This document shows, in pieces, positions 7,343 through 16,178 of a DNA stretch of 64,000 nt. The notes beneath the pieces were generated by a model. It saw nothing but the letters and a program-made list of their open reading frames with translations, ran no database searches and was not told the origin of the DNA. The stretch is from NCBI GenBank assembly GCA_003222895.1, contig QHXI01000049.1:1-64000 (forward strand). The letters run 5' to 3'. Each line of letters starts with the position of its first letter. The first letter of the stretch is position 1. This DNA is from Acidobacteriota bacterium (GTDB lineage: Bacteria > Acidobacteriota > Blastocatellia > Pyrinomonadales > Pyrinomonadaceae). A program made the position numbers and the translations under genes.

Positions 7343-8833
7343 TTGCCAAGTCCAGTATCAAAACTGCTCTGGATAGCGGCGTGTTTGCTTTTCAGTGGCA
7401 ATGTTTCTGCCCAGCAGCCTCTGCGCTGGGGCGCCGATCCCAGCGGCGGCGCGCCTTACGTCTACAACGATCCGAATCATCCGGATCAATACATAGGTTA
7501 CGAAAAAGAAATGGTCGATGCGCTGGCCGCGGCGATGGGCCGTAAGCCTGAGTTCGCGCCGTCGGATTGGGAGACGCTGGTCTCAGCTTTGCAGCGCAAG
7601 TCGTTCGACGTGATCGTCAACGGGCTCGAGCCAACTTCGGATCGGCAGAAGCAAATTCAATTCAGTAAGCCTTACTATATTTTTCAACTCGCGCTGACCG
7701 TGCGAAACGGCGAACAGCAAATTCATTCGCTTGCTGATTGCAAAAATCGTGTCGTGGGCACCTTAGGAAATACGGCCGCCTCGCGCTTGCTTCAAAAAGA
7801 AAACATTCCTATGCGCGCCTATGCCGAGCCGTTAACCGCATATCGCGATCTGGAATTGAAGCGCATCGACGCCGTGATCATGGACGTGCCGGCCGAAGTT
7901 TTTTATGTGAGCAAGAGCACGACTCTCAAGCGCGCGTGCGAGCCATTTTTTCGTGGAACTTACAATGTCGGTTTGCGCAAAGGCGATGACGCTTTGAAAA
8001 CGGAAGTCGATGCGGCGATCGACAAAATCATCAACGATGGCTCGCTGGAAAAAATTCTGCGCAAGTGGGGACTGTGGAACGATGCGCAACTTGAATTGCA
8101 AAAGCCCGCGAAAGCCGGCGAGAAAAATGTCGATGTTGGTTACGACATAACGTCCGCGGCTTTTAACTGGCGTGAAGCGATCTGGCGTCTGACGCGCGCG
8201 GCATTCGTGACCGTGCTAATCGCATTCGGCTCGATGGTCATTGCGCTTGTTCTGGGCATGCCGCTGGCGATTGGTCAATGGAAAGGCCCGCGTCCGGTTC
8301 AATGGCTGTGCACGATTTATGTTGAGTTCTTTCGCGGCACACCGGTCCTGGTCCAACTCCTCTTTCTATATTTTGGGTTGCCGACGATTGGACTGGCGAT
8401 GCCGGCCTGGCTGACGGCGCTGATCGGTTTGGGTTTGAATTACGCGGCATATGAATCGCAAGTTTATCGCGCTGCTCTCGAAGCGATTCCGCGCGGTCAA
8501 TGGGAAGCATCTTACTTGCTTGGCATGGGCCCGGTGCTCGCCTTTCGTCGCATCATTCTCCCACAGGCTTTTCGCATCGCGCTGCCGCCAATGACTAACG
8601 ATTTCGTTTCGCTCTTCAAAGACACTTCGACGGCGTATGCGATTTCGGTTTGGGAGTTGGCAACGGCTTACCGCGAGCTGGCCAACGCCTCGGGACAATT
8701 TCTGCTGTTGGGCGTCGCGGTATCGCTTTACTACCTGGCGATGAGTTTGCCGATGGCGCATCTGGCAAGAAGACTTGAAAGAAAATTGCAGAGACGAGAG
8801 GCAATTGAAGCTGTGGAAGCTGAGATTAATTGA
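7343..8833 (+). CDS. Amino-acid ABC transporter: substrate-binding protein fused to permease
   Basis: A single 496-residue chain combines two parts of a polar amino-acid importer. Residues 1-23 are a signal peptide (ending NVSAQ). Residues about 25-255 are a family-3 periplasmic binding domain (GGAPYVYNDP, GYEKEMVDALAAAMG, and PTSDRQKQIQFSKPYY). Residues about 275-480 are a HisM/GlnP-type permease with the EAA loop visible as EASYLLGMGPVLAFRRIILPQAFRIALPP. The start is a TTG at 7343; no strong ribosome site is visible and the exact start is uncertain. The ATPase gene follows 68 bases later, so the two form one operon. Such fusions are known, for example in GlnP-type transporters. The substrate is probably a polar or acidic amino acid, but this is not certain. 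Confidence 0.9.
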   Translation: MPSPVSKLLWIAACLLFSGNVSAQQPLRWGADPSGGAPYVYNDPNHPDQYIGYEKEMVDALAAAMGRKPEFAPSDWETLVSALQRKSFDVIVNGLEPTSDRQKQIQFSKPYYIFQLALTVRNGEQQIHSLADCKNRVVGTLGNTAASRLLQKENIPMRAYAEPLTAYRDLELKRIDAVIMDVPAEVFYVSKSTTLKRACEPFFRGTYNVGLRKGDDALKTEVDAAIDKIINDGSLEKILRKWGLWNDAQLELQKPAKAGEKNVDVGYDITSAAFNWREAIWRLTRAAFVTVLIAFGSMVIALVLGMPLAIGQWKGPRPVQWLCTIYVEFFRGTPVLVQLLFLYFGLPTIGLAMPAWLTALIGLGLNYAAYESQVYRAALEAIPRGQWEASYLLGMGPVLAFRRIILPQAFRIALPPMTNDFVSLFKDTSTAYAISVWELATAYRELANASGQFLLLGVAVSLYYLAMSLPMAHLARRLERKLQRREAIEAVEAEIN

Positions 8834-8846
8834 TCGATTGGTTCAT

Positions 8847-8893
8847 TTGTTCATTGATTCATTGTGTCAATGAGCCAATGAGTCAATGAACAA
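8847..8893. repeat. 18-bp inverted repeat in the transporter intercistronic gap
   Basis: TTGTTCATTGATTCATTG (8847-8864) pairs with 8876-8893 with one mismatch around an 11-base loop. The arms are built from TCATTG/CAATGA units. It ends 8 bases before the ATPase start codon, so the hairpin would cover the region where a ribosome site is expected. Confidence 0.7.
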
Positions 8894-8901
8894 TCCGGAT
8901 T

Positions 8902-9642
8902 ATGATTCGCGCCACCGATCTAATCAAAAACGCCAACGGCGCGCGCATTCTGCGCGGCGTGTCGTTCGAGGTTGCGCCGCAGACGGTGCTGGGAATTATC
9001 GGCGCGTCGGGCAGCGGCAAGACGACGCTGCTGCGTTGCTTGAATGGTTTGGAACGAATCGACGGCGGCGCGATCGAATTCGATTCAATTCGTCTCGAAG
9101 CAAATCTTTCCGCGGCCGAATACTCGCGCCGAGTCAAAGGCCTGCGGAAGAAAGTCGGTACAGTCTTTCAGCATCTTTATCTGTTTCCGCATTTGACTGT
9201 TTTGGCAAATATCATCGAAGCGCCGACCCATGTGTTGCGGGTGCCGAAACAACAGGCGGAAAGCGAAGCTGTTGCACTGCTGGATTCCGTTGGGTTGAAA
9301 GAGAAGGCGCGTCGCTACCCCGAAACACTTTCCGGCGGAGAGCAGCAGCGCGTCGCGATCGCCCGCGCGCTGGCGATGCACCCGGCGCTTTTGATGTTTG
9401 ACGAACCGACCAGCGCGCTTGATCCAAAACGCAGCGCCGGCCTTCGCTCACTCTTGCGAAGCACAGTCTCTCGCGGACACACGATGGTGATCGTTTCGCA
9501 TTCGATCGGTTTTCTCGAAGGTCTCGCCGATCAATTGCTTTATATGGAAGGCGGTGAAGTTGTTGAGTCAGGCGCGGCCCATCAAATTCTGAACTCACCA
9601 CGCGATCCACGCACGAAAGATTTCATCGAGCAGGCGAAATAA
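8902..9642 (+). CDS. glnQ: Amino-acid ABC transporter ATP-binding protein
   Basis: This is the ATPase partner of the upstream binding protein-permease fusion. It has 246 residues, the usual size for GlnQ/HisP-type subunits. Walker A is GASGSGKT, the Q-loop lies in VFQHLYLFPHLTV, the signature is LSGGEQQRVAIARAL, Walker B is LLMFDEPTSALDP, and the H-loop is IVSHS. It powers amino-acid import from the cytoplasmic face. No clear ribosome site is present; instead an 18-base inverted repeat ends just before the ATG. The symbol reflects family similarity only. Confidence 0.92.
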   Translation: MIRATDLIKNANGARILRGVSFEVAPQTVLGIIGASGSGKTTLLRCLNGLERIDGGAIEFDSIRLEANLSAAEYSRRVKGLRKKVGTVFQHLYLFPHLTVLANIIEAPTHVLRVPKQQAESEAVALLDSVGLKEKARRYPETLSGGEQQRVAIARALAMHPALLMFDEPTSALDPKRSAGLRSLLRSTVSRGHTMVIVSHSIGFLEGLADQLLYMEGGEVVESGAAHQILNSPRDPRTKDFIEQAK

Positions 9643-9697
9643 GCCCGATCGCGATCCTCTTCGGCTGTGCTAATCTTTTGCAGTCAAAAATATTTGT

Positions 9698-10344
9698 ATG
9701 CCGCACAGTCTCGACCTGAAAAGTTGGCATCGCCGTGAATTATTTGAGTTCTTCCGCGGTTATGCCAATCCGTATTTCAACATCTGCACGCGGCTCGATA
9801 TTACGCGGCTCATGGAAATCCTGCGCGACCGTCCCGGCGTGAGCAAATCTCTGGCTTATCATTATTTGCGCTACGCATCGCAAACGAAATCGAACCCTTC
9901 CGTTATCGTCTCAAAGATGACGAAGTGATTGTCCATGACGTTATCAACGGCGGCACGACGGTGCTGTTGCCTAACGAAACATTTACCTACGCGTATTTCA
10001 ACTATCGCGAGAATTTTGACGAGTTCGTAACCGCGGCAGCAGAGGCAATAAACAGAGTTCGGTCTGAGGGCGCGCTGAAGCCGACGATGCGTTATGACTT
10101 GATTTATTTCACGACCCTGCCCTGGATATCGTTTACCAGCTTTGCACACGCGCGCACACCCGGACGCGGCGAATCAATTCCGAGAATTGCGTTTGGAAAG
10201 TTCTTCGATGAAAACGGCCGTACGCTGCTGCCAATTTCGGTCGAAGTTCATCACGCGTTAATGGATGGATTGCACGTGGGCCGTTTCATCATGCGAATGG
10301 AAGAAGAACTATCTCATCCTGAAAATTATGTCGGCAGCAAATAA
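9698..10344 (+). pseudogene. Chloramphenicol-acetyltransferase-like protein, frameshifted
   Basis: Two consecutive reading frames together encode one CAT-family trimeric acetyltransferase of about 215 residues, the normal family length. The first frame runs to about 9868 (KSLAYHYL) and the second continues ALRIANEIEPFRYRLKDDEVIVHD. A single missing base near 9868 explains the break. The catalytic HHALMDG motif (HHxxxDG) lies intact in the second part, and the N-terminal SWHRRELFEFF opening is also typical. Relatives acetylate chloramphenicol or unknown acceptors, so resistance should not be assumed. The well-preserved flanking sequence means either very recent inactivation or a sequencing error. 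Confidence 0.82.
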
Positions 10345-10374
10345 TTGACAGACCGCTAATCACAAAATTAAGAT
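10345..10374 (+). promoter_or_regulatory. Candidate sigma-70 promoter for the TonB-dependent receptor
   Basis: A consensus TTGACA at 10345-10350 and TAAGAT at 10369-10374 are 18 bases apart. The pair begins directly after the stop codon of the acetyltransferase gene and about 100 bases before the receptor start. Confidence 0.5.
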
Positions 10375-10472
10375 GCGCACGTTCGAACAATCTCCTCGCC
10401 TTGCTCCAGGAATCGAATGCCCTGGCTATCACGTATCACCCGACTTAACACGTCCGCAGACTAGGAGGAACC

Positions 10473-13400
10473 ATGCAGAAAAAATTGTTCTTTTCTTTTG
10501 CCCGGCTAATCAAAGGAACTGCTGTTGGTGTGTTTGTCCTGCTTGCAGTAGCTTCAATAGGTTTCGCTCAAACTCAAAGTACCGCCGGCACGATTCAAGG
10601 CACGGTGACAGATGCCAACGGCGCGAGCGTGCCCGGCGCAAATGTTGAGATCAAGAACCTCGACACAAATGTGGCGACCACTTTGACGACGGATGAAAAC
10701 GGACGCTTCGTCGCGCTCGCGCTCAGGCCGGGCAGCTATTCGGTCACCATTTCCAAACAGGGCTTCGCGACTACTGTTGTCGAGAAAACTGAACTAACAG
10801 TTGGCCAGGCTCTCAACCTGCCGATAACAGTGAAAGTGTCCGGCGTGGAAGAACGGGTGACTGTGAACGTGACGCCGACTGTCGACACGGTTAAGACAGA
10901 AGCAAGCACGACGATCAATGAAAAGTCGGTAAACACGACACCGATCCTCGGTCGAAAATTCGAAGACCTGCTGACTTTGACGCCCGGTGTAAGCGTCGTG
11001 CAGGGGCCCGACGGCGATGAGATTAACTTTGCCGGTCAGCGCGGCATCTTCAACAACGTCAGCTTCGATGGCGGCGATTACAACAACGGATTTTTTGGCG
11101 AGCAACTCGGAGGCCAGCGGGCCGCGATCGATATTCCACTCGATGCGGTGAAAGAGTTTCAGGTTGTGGCCACTGGAGCCGCGGCGGAGTTCGGCCGCAC
11201 TGCCGGTGGGATCATCAACGTGATTTCAAAATCCGGAACGAACGACGTTCACGGCAGTCTCTTCTATTTTCAACGGCTCGAAGCGCTGACCGCGCACACG
11301 TCGGACGGAAAACCTCTGAAAGGTTTTCGCCGCGAGCAGTTCGGCGGGGCGGTAGGCGGCCCAATCAAGAAAGACAACGCGTTCTACTTTTTCTCGTTCG
11401 AAGGCGTGCGCGAAAAACTGCGACGCGATAACTTGAGTTCGGCGATCGGCACGCCGTGCGGCGTGGCCGCGCCGACGATCACTGCCAACGAAGCGCTCAT
11501 CAACGGCAGCGACGACTGTGCGCGGCTGGCGCTGATTAATTTTTTCAAAGCCAACCGTAATCAGGACGAAGGTCTGCCGGTGTTGCACCAGATCAACAAC
11601 AACGCGTTCCTGGCGAAAGTTGACTGGGACGTCACGCGCTCAAACAAGCTCGGCATCTCTTACAACTTCGACTATTCGAAGAACACAAACCAAACCTTTG
11701 ACGTCGCGACTTATGGGAATTCCGCAAACGGAATCGAAGGTCCTTCGAAGATCAATAACTTCAACGTGAATTTGTTCAGCACGATCTCCAGCAATAAAGT
11801 GAACGAAGCTCACTTCTCGTACACGCGCGAAGTCAGGCCGCGTAGCGCCGTCACCTCGAATGTGCCGGCCGACACCGCGATGGGCTTTGCGACTACGTTT
11901 CGATTCGGCAATCCATTCTTTCTGCAACCGACCGTGGACGAACTGCTGTGGCGCACCGACGCAAAAGATAATTTCTCGATCATCGCCGGCAATCACAATG
12001 TGAAATTCGGCGGCGAGTGGTTGCACACGCTCAACGATCAGGTCTTTCGCGGTTTCTTCACTGGCCGATACATTTTCGACGGCGTCACTGGCTTCCTGAG
12101 GTACGCTTCACCGGCTGCGGCTGGCGGCTTCGGGCCGCGCGCTCTGGAGTGCCAGGCGGCGTCCGGTGCGATCACCTGGGTGACTTCGCCGACGACTTGT
12201 CCGGCAGGATCAAACGTGGTTGGCCCGCTGCTCCTTTATCTCCAGGACGGAACACCGACAGGAATCGCAGGCGTTCCGCCGCCGGGTAAATCCACCATCA
12301 CAAATCAAGACTATGCACTGTTCGCTCAGGACAAGTGGATGATGCGACCGAACTTCACTCTGAACTATGGCCTGCGTTGGGAAGCGCAGATTTTCCCTGA
12401 TCCGGTGATTCCACCAACGCGAACTGCGTATGGTCCCTTCCTGACCGATCCGCGATTTCCTTCGGACGGGACGCTGCACAATCAGACGAAGGAATTCCAA
12501 CCGCGTCTGGGTTTCGCCTGGGACGTCGCGAAGAATGGGAAGTCTGTCATCCGCGCGAGCTACGGAATTTTCTACGCGCGGCAGAACATGCTTTCGCAGG
12601 TTGGATCGATCACCACGAACGGCGCGCAACAATTCGGCGTGACCTGCGCGACGACGTTTGCATTCACGTGCTTTGGCGCTTCGACAGCGCCACCGACCTG
12701 GCCCAACACTGTGCCGTCGACTCCGACCGGCACAATTCCGTTCGGCGCCAGCGTGCGCGTGTTCAGCAAGAATTACCAGAACCCACGCATCTACACCTTG
12801 AATGCACAGTTCGAACAGGAGGTCGCGAGGGATCTATCACTATACTTTGATTTCACTCATTCGAAGGGAGTTCACCTGACGCGCTTTTTGAATTACGCGC
12901 GCTTTGGTTTCTTCCCGACGCTGGGCGACATTTTTGTTGCTGCATCAGTCGGGAAGTCTCTCTACAACGGATTCACGATCGGCATGCGCAAGCGCTTCAG
13001 CAAGCGTTATCAGTTTGAATGGAACTACGTCCTGTCGAAAGACAGGGACGACGATTCAAACGAGCGCGATCCGTTTACCGATCGGGCTTTCAATATCCAG
13101 AACCTGCAGTTGGACTATGCGCTGTCCGATCGAGACATCCGCCACAAGTTCAACTTCTATTCGTTCGTGCAGATGGGTTGGGGATTCGAAGGAAACTTCC
13201 GCGTGCAGGGACGCAGCGCGCAGCCAATCACGCCGGCGACGCGGACCGCGACGAATCGGAACACGCTGCGAAAAGACAATGCGTACTTTTCGTTTGATTG
13301 GCGCATTCAACGTCCAATCAAATTCGGCGAGCATTACGAGCTGATTCCGATTCTCGAAATGTTCAATAGCTTTAACAACGCGAACAACGTTAATCCGCTA

Positions 13401-13493
13401 AGCACGCCGGGACTATTCAATTTCGACGGATTCCTGCGGCAGGGCGTTGGCGATCCGCGGCAATTGCAGATCGCCGTGAAGTTCGCTTTCTAA
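10473..13493 (+). CDS. TonB-dependent receptor with N-terminal carboxypeptidase-like domain (Oar type)
   Basis: This is an outer-membrane protein of 1006 residues. AGGAGG lies just upstream of the ATG. Residues 1-32 form a signal peptide (ending GFAQ). A carboxypeptidase regulatory-like Ig-fold domain follows (about 38-118, GTIQGTVTDANGASVPGANVEIKN). A plug domain comes next (KFEDLLTLTPGVSVVQ and GGIINVISKSGTNDVHGS). The rest is a long beta-barrel, ending in a terminal aromatic residue (VKFAF) as expected for barrel insertion. Such proteins import large substrates such as glycans, peptides or siderophores using TonB. The related Oar proteins take part in surface signalling or secretion. No substrate can be inferred. 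The gene stands alone with a hairpin after the stop. Confidence 0.9.
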   Translation: MQKKLFFSFARLIKGTAVGVFVLLAVASIGFAQTQSTAGTIQGTVTDANGASVPGANVEIKNLDTNVATTLTTDENGRFVALALRPGSYSVTISKQGFATTVVEKTELTVGQALNLPITVKVSGVEERVTVNVTPTVDTVKTEASTTINEKSVNTTPILGRKFEDLLTLTPGVSVVQGPDGDEINFAGQRGIFNNVSFDGGDYNNGFFGEQLGGQRAAIDIPLDAVKEFQVVATGAAAEFGRTAGGIINVISKSGTNDVHGSLFYFQRLEALTAHTSDGKPLKGFRREQFGGAVGGPIKKDNAFYFFSFEGVREKLRRDNLSSAIGTPCGVAAPTITANEALINGSDDCARLALINFFKANRNQDEGLPVLHQINNNAFLAKVDWDVTRSNKLGISYNFDYSKNTNQTFDVATYGNSANGIEGPSKINNFNVNLFSTISSNKVNEAHFSYTREVRPRSAVTSNVPADTAMGFATTFRFGNPFFLQPTVDELLWRTDAKDNFSIIAGNHNVKFGGEWLHTLNDQVFRGFFTGRYIFDGVTGFLRYASPAAAGGFGPRALECQAASGAITWVTSPTTCPAGSNVVGPLLLYLQDGTPTGIAGVPPPGKSTITNQDYALFAQDKWMMRPNFTLNYGLRWEAQIFPDPVIPPTRTAYGPFLTDPRFPSDGTLHNQTKEFQPRLGFAWDVAKNGKSVIRASYGIFYARQNMLSQVGSITTNGAQQFGVTCATTFAFTCFGASTAPPTWPNTVPSTPTGTIPFGASVRVFSKNYQNPRIYTLNAQFEQEVARDLSLYFDFTHSKGVHLTRFLNYARFGFFPTLGDIFVAASVGKSLYNGFTIGMRKRFSKRYQFEWNYVLSKDRDDDSNERDPFTDRAFNIQNLQLDYALSDRDIRHKFNFYSFVQMGWGFEGNFRVQGRSAQPITPATRTATNRNTLRKDNAYFSFDWRIQRPIKFGEHYELIPILEMFNSFNNANNVNPLSTPGLFNFDGFLRQGVGDPRQLQIAVKFAF

Positions 13494-13521
13494 AACCGCT
13501 GAAACTTGCTGTAGTGAAATT

Positions 13522-13558
13522 GAAGGCGCAGAGAAATTCTCTTCGCGCCTTCTTCATT
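13522..13558 (+). terminator. Candidate terminator after the TonB-dependent receptor
   Basis: GAAGGCGC (13522-13529) pairs with GCGCCTTC (13545-13552), with an inner AGAGA/TCTCT stem, and is followed by a short T-rich stretch. It lies between convergent genes. Confidence 0.6.
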
Positions 13559-13605
13559 GAATTATCAGCACGACTTAATCGAGATGCATTTGGGACGTGC
13601 TTACA

Positions 13606-14262
13606 TCAATCTGATCGCTCGTCGAAGTGAACTACGAGGTCCGAGATCGAGTCGATAAAAATAGCAGGTCCTGCCTCGATGACTCGTTCGCTGCAGGGAT
13701 AGTTACTACGCACGCCGATCGTCAAGACGTTTGCGTTCTTTCCCATCAGAATATCTTCGGGCGCATCGCCGACATAAGCTGTTTCCTCGGCCGTACCACC
13801 TAACCGATCGAGGGCAATCTCAAGGCCTTCAGGATGCGGTTTCTTGTTCGTGATATGTTCGGCGCAAATAACAACTTCGAAGATTTCCGGCAACGAAGCC
13901 TCTTCAATTTCCTGGCACACGCGATCTTCGTTACCGCTGGTGACAACACCCAGGCGATAGCCCCTGCGACGAAGTTCCATCAGAACATCGCCAGCGCCTT
14001 CCACCAACTCGGCCGTCTGTGTTCCGTAATGCCGGCGCCACAATTCATCCGCCTTCTCCCATTTTTCTTTCGGCAGCCCGAGCGCTTCATAAACCGCGTA
14101 CCAGTTCGGCGAGTAGTTCGCTTCATAGGCTTCTTTCGAGAAGACGAAATTCAGTTCCGCGAAGGCTTTTTCATAAGCCGCGAACCCGAGGTGTGCTGAA
14201 TCGACCAACGTTCCATCCCAGTCGAACAAGAGCGTGGTGATTGAAACAAGAGATTTCGACAT
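13606..14262 (-). CDS. HAD-superfamily phosphatase (phosphoglycolate phosphatase-like)
   Basis: This is a HAD hydrolase of 218 residues. Motif I is FDWDGTLVD (nucleophile Asp14, acid/base Asp16), motif II is VVTSGN, the motif III lysine lies in NKKPHPEGL, and motif IV is YVGDAPEDI. A helical cap sits between motifs I and II, as in Gph and pyrophosphatase PpaX. It likely dephosphorylates a small phosphometabolite; phosphoglycolate is the usual guess. Its start lies just upstream of a broken acyl-CoA ligase gene that reads toward it on the same strand, so the two may be co-transcribed. Confidence 0.85.
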   Translation of the reverse strand: MSKSLVSITTLLFDWDGTLVDSAHLGFAAYEKAFAELNFVFSKEAYEANYSPNWYAVYEALGLPKEKWEKADELWRRHYGTQTAELVEGAGDVLMELRRRGYRLGVVTSGNEDRVCQEIEEASLPEIFEVVICAEHITNKKPHPEGLEIALDRLGGTAEETAYVGDAPEDILMGKNANVLTIGVRSNYPCSERVIEAGPAIFIDSISDLVVHFDERSD

Positions 14263-14288
14263 GAGGTCTTATGACGCGATCAAATCTG

Positions 14289-16045
14289 CTACGCGCCGCG
14301 ATACATTTCGTCAATCAGCTCGCCGTATTCTCGATCGACGACGGGCCGTTTTACTTTCAGCGTCGGAGTCATTTCGCCCTTTTCAATCGAAAATTCATCG
14401 ACCAGCAGCGCGATGCGCCGCACCCTTTCGTAATCAGCGAGGTGAGCCGTGATCATCGTGATGTCTTTCTGGATGATCTTAATCGCCGCCGGAAGGCGGC
14501 TCAATACTTCATGTGCCGCCGGAACCTCTTCGCCGGCTGCCCGCAGCGCATCCTTCAACGATTCCCAGTCAGGAACAATCAGTGCGGCCGGATATTTTCG
14601 GCTCGATCCAACGACGACGACCTGGCTGACGAACTCGCTTTGCTTCAGCAAGCTTTCGATCTGCTGCGGTGCGATGTACTTGCCGTTGGAAAGCTTGAAT
14701 AAATCTTTTTTGCGATCGGTAAGGAACAGGTGACCTGCATCATCGATGTGGCCAACGTCGCCCGTCGCGAACCAACCGTCGTTGTGCATCACGGCCGCGG
14801 TCGCTTCGGGGTGGCCATAATAGCCGCGCATTACGTTACCGCCGCGGACGAGAATTTCGCCATCGGACGCGATTTTGATTTCGATATTCGCGAACGGTTT
14901 ACCGATCGAGCCGACACAATTATCTTCCGGCCGATTCGCGCAGACGATGCAGGTCTCGGTCATCCCATAGCCCTGCAAAATTCTGATGCCCGCGCCCAGA
15001 AACGAATACGACAGCGTCGGCGACAATGGCGCGCCGCCGGAGACGAAATAACGCAGACGGCCGCCGATGCCTTCGCGCCATTTGGTAAAGACCAACAGAT
15101 CTGCGATTGCATGTTTCGCGCGTAAACTGATCGGCACGCGCTGGTTCTTGTCTTCCAATTCCGCGACGCGTTGGCCCACCGCCAGCGAACTGACGAAGAT
15201 CTTGCTCTTCAGGCCGCCTGCCGACATGCCTTTCTTGATGATGCGGTGATAGACCTCACAGCGACGCCCATGTAACAAAAGACATAGAAGACGGTGCGCT
15301 CGAAGATGTGCGACAACGGCAGAACTGAAAGCGAAACGTCGGCGGAAGAGATCGGGAGTCCGGTCGTGATTGAACGTACGTCAGAAATGAAATTGTCGTG
15401 CGTCAGCATCACGCCCTTCGGCTCGCCCGTCGTACCAGAGGTGTAAATGATTGTCGCGAGATCGTCCGCTTTCCCTCGTGCAATCAACCGATCAAACGCG
15501 CCTGGCTGTTCGCGATCGATTTCCGCGCCGCGCGCTTCGATGCTCTCCAGACTGGTCGAATTCTCAGTCGTCTCTGCGCTGTCTGACTCGAACACGATCA
15601 CATGCTCGAGGTGTTCGATGCCTCCGTAGCCCTCCCGCGCGTGCTTCAGTATTCGACCACCTGAAACCATCAACGCGCGCGCGCCAGAATCCCTCAGAAT
15701 AAATTCGATTTGATCGACCGATTGCGTGGTGTATAGCGGAACTACGACTGCGCCCAGGCTGAGAATCGCGAGATCGGCAATCGACCATTCCGGCCGATTC
15801 TCGGAAATCAAAGCGACGCGCTCGTGCGATCGAATTCCCAGATCGGCGAGCCCAAGCGCGACGTGTCGCACGCGCCGGATGAATTCTTTCGCCGAAATGT
15901 GAACCCATTCTTCGCCGCGCTTCTCGCTTACGGTGTCGGGTTTGTTGTGACGCGCGATGGCTTGCAGGCAGACTGCCGGCAAGGTTGTTGGGGCGGTCAA
16001 ATTCTCGTTGTCGGGTGAGATAGTTGCGGCTGCTGCCGAAGACAC
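14289..16045 (-). pseudogene. Long-chain acyl-CoA synthetase (AMP-forming), internally deleted and frameshifted
   Basis: Two frames together encode an AMP-dependent fatty acyl-CoA ligase of the FadD15 type. The upstream part (to about 15260) carries the AMP-binding motif YTSGTTGEPKGVMLTH and LPLSHIFERTVFYV. The downstream part resumes at EVYHRIIKKGM and carries YGMTET, FATGDVG and the DRKKDLFKLSNGKYIAP motif. In relatives about 30 residues, containing the conserved LREVRPTxMTAVPRLFE segment, lie between the two parts. Here they are absent and the frame changes. The enzyme would activate fatty acids to acyl-CoA. The start is GTG at 16045. As it stands the gene cannot encode a working enzyme, so this is either a true deletion or an assembly fault. 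Confidence 0.82.
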
Positions 16046-16178
16046 CTTTGAAAAAATCTCCTTAGATTGACCTGCGCGGTTTTGCCCGGTCTTAAAAGGA
16101 AGAGCGAGAGCAAGACTACATTGTCTATCGCGAAAGATACAACCAAAGTCGCTTGGATTTGGACGATGAAAGGCCTGT

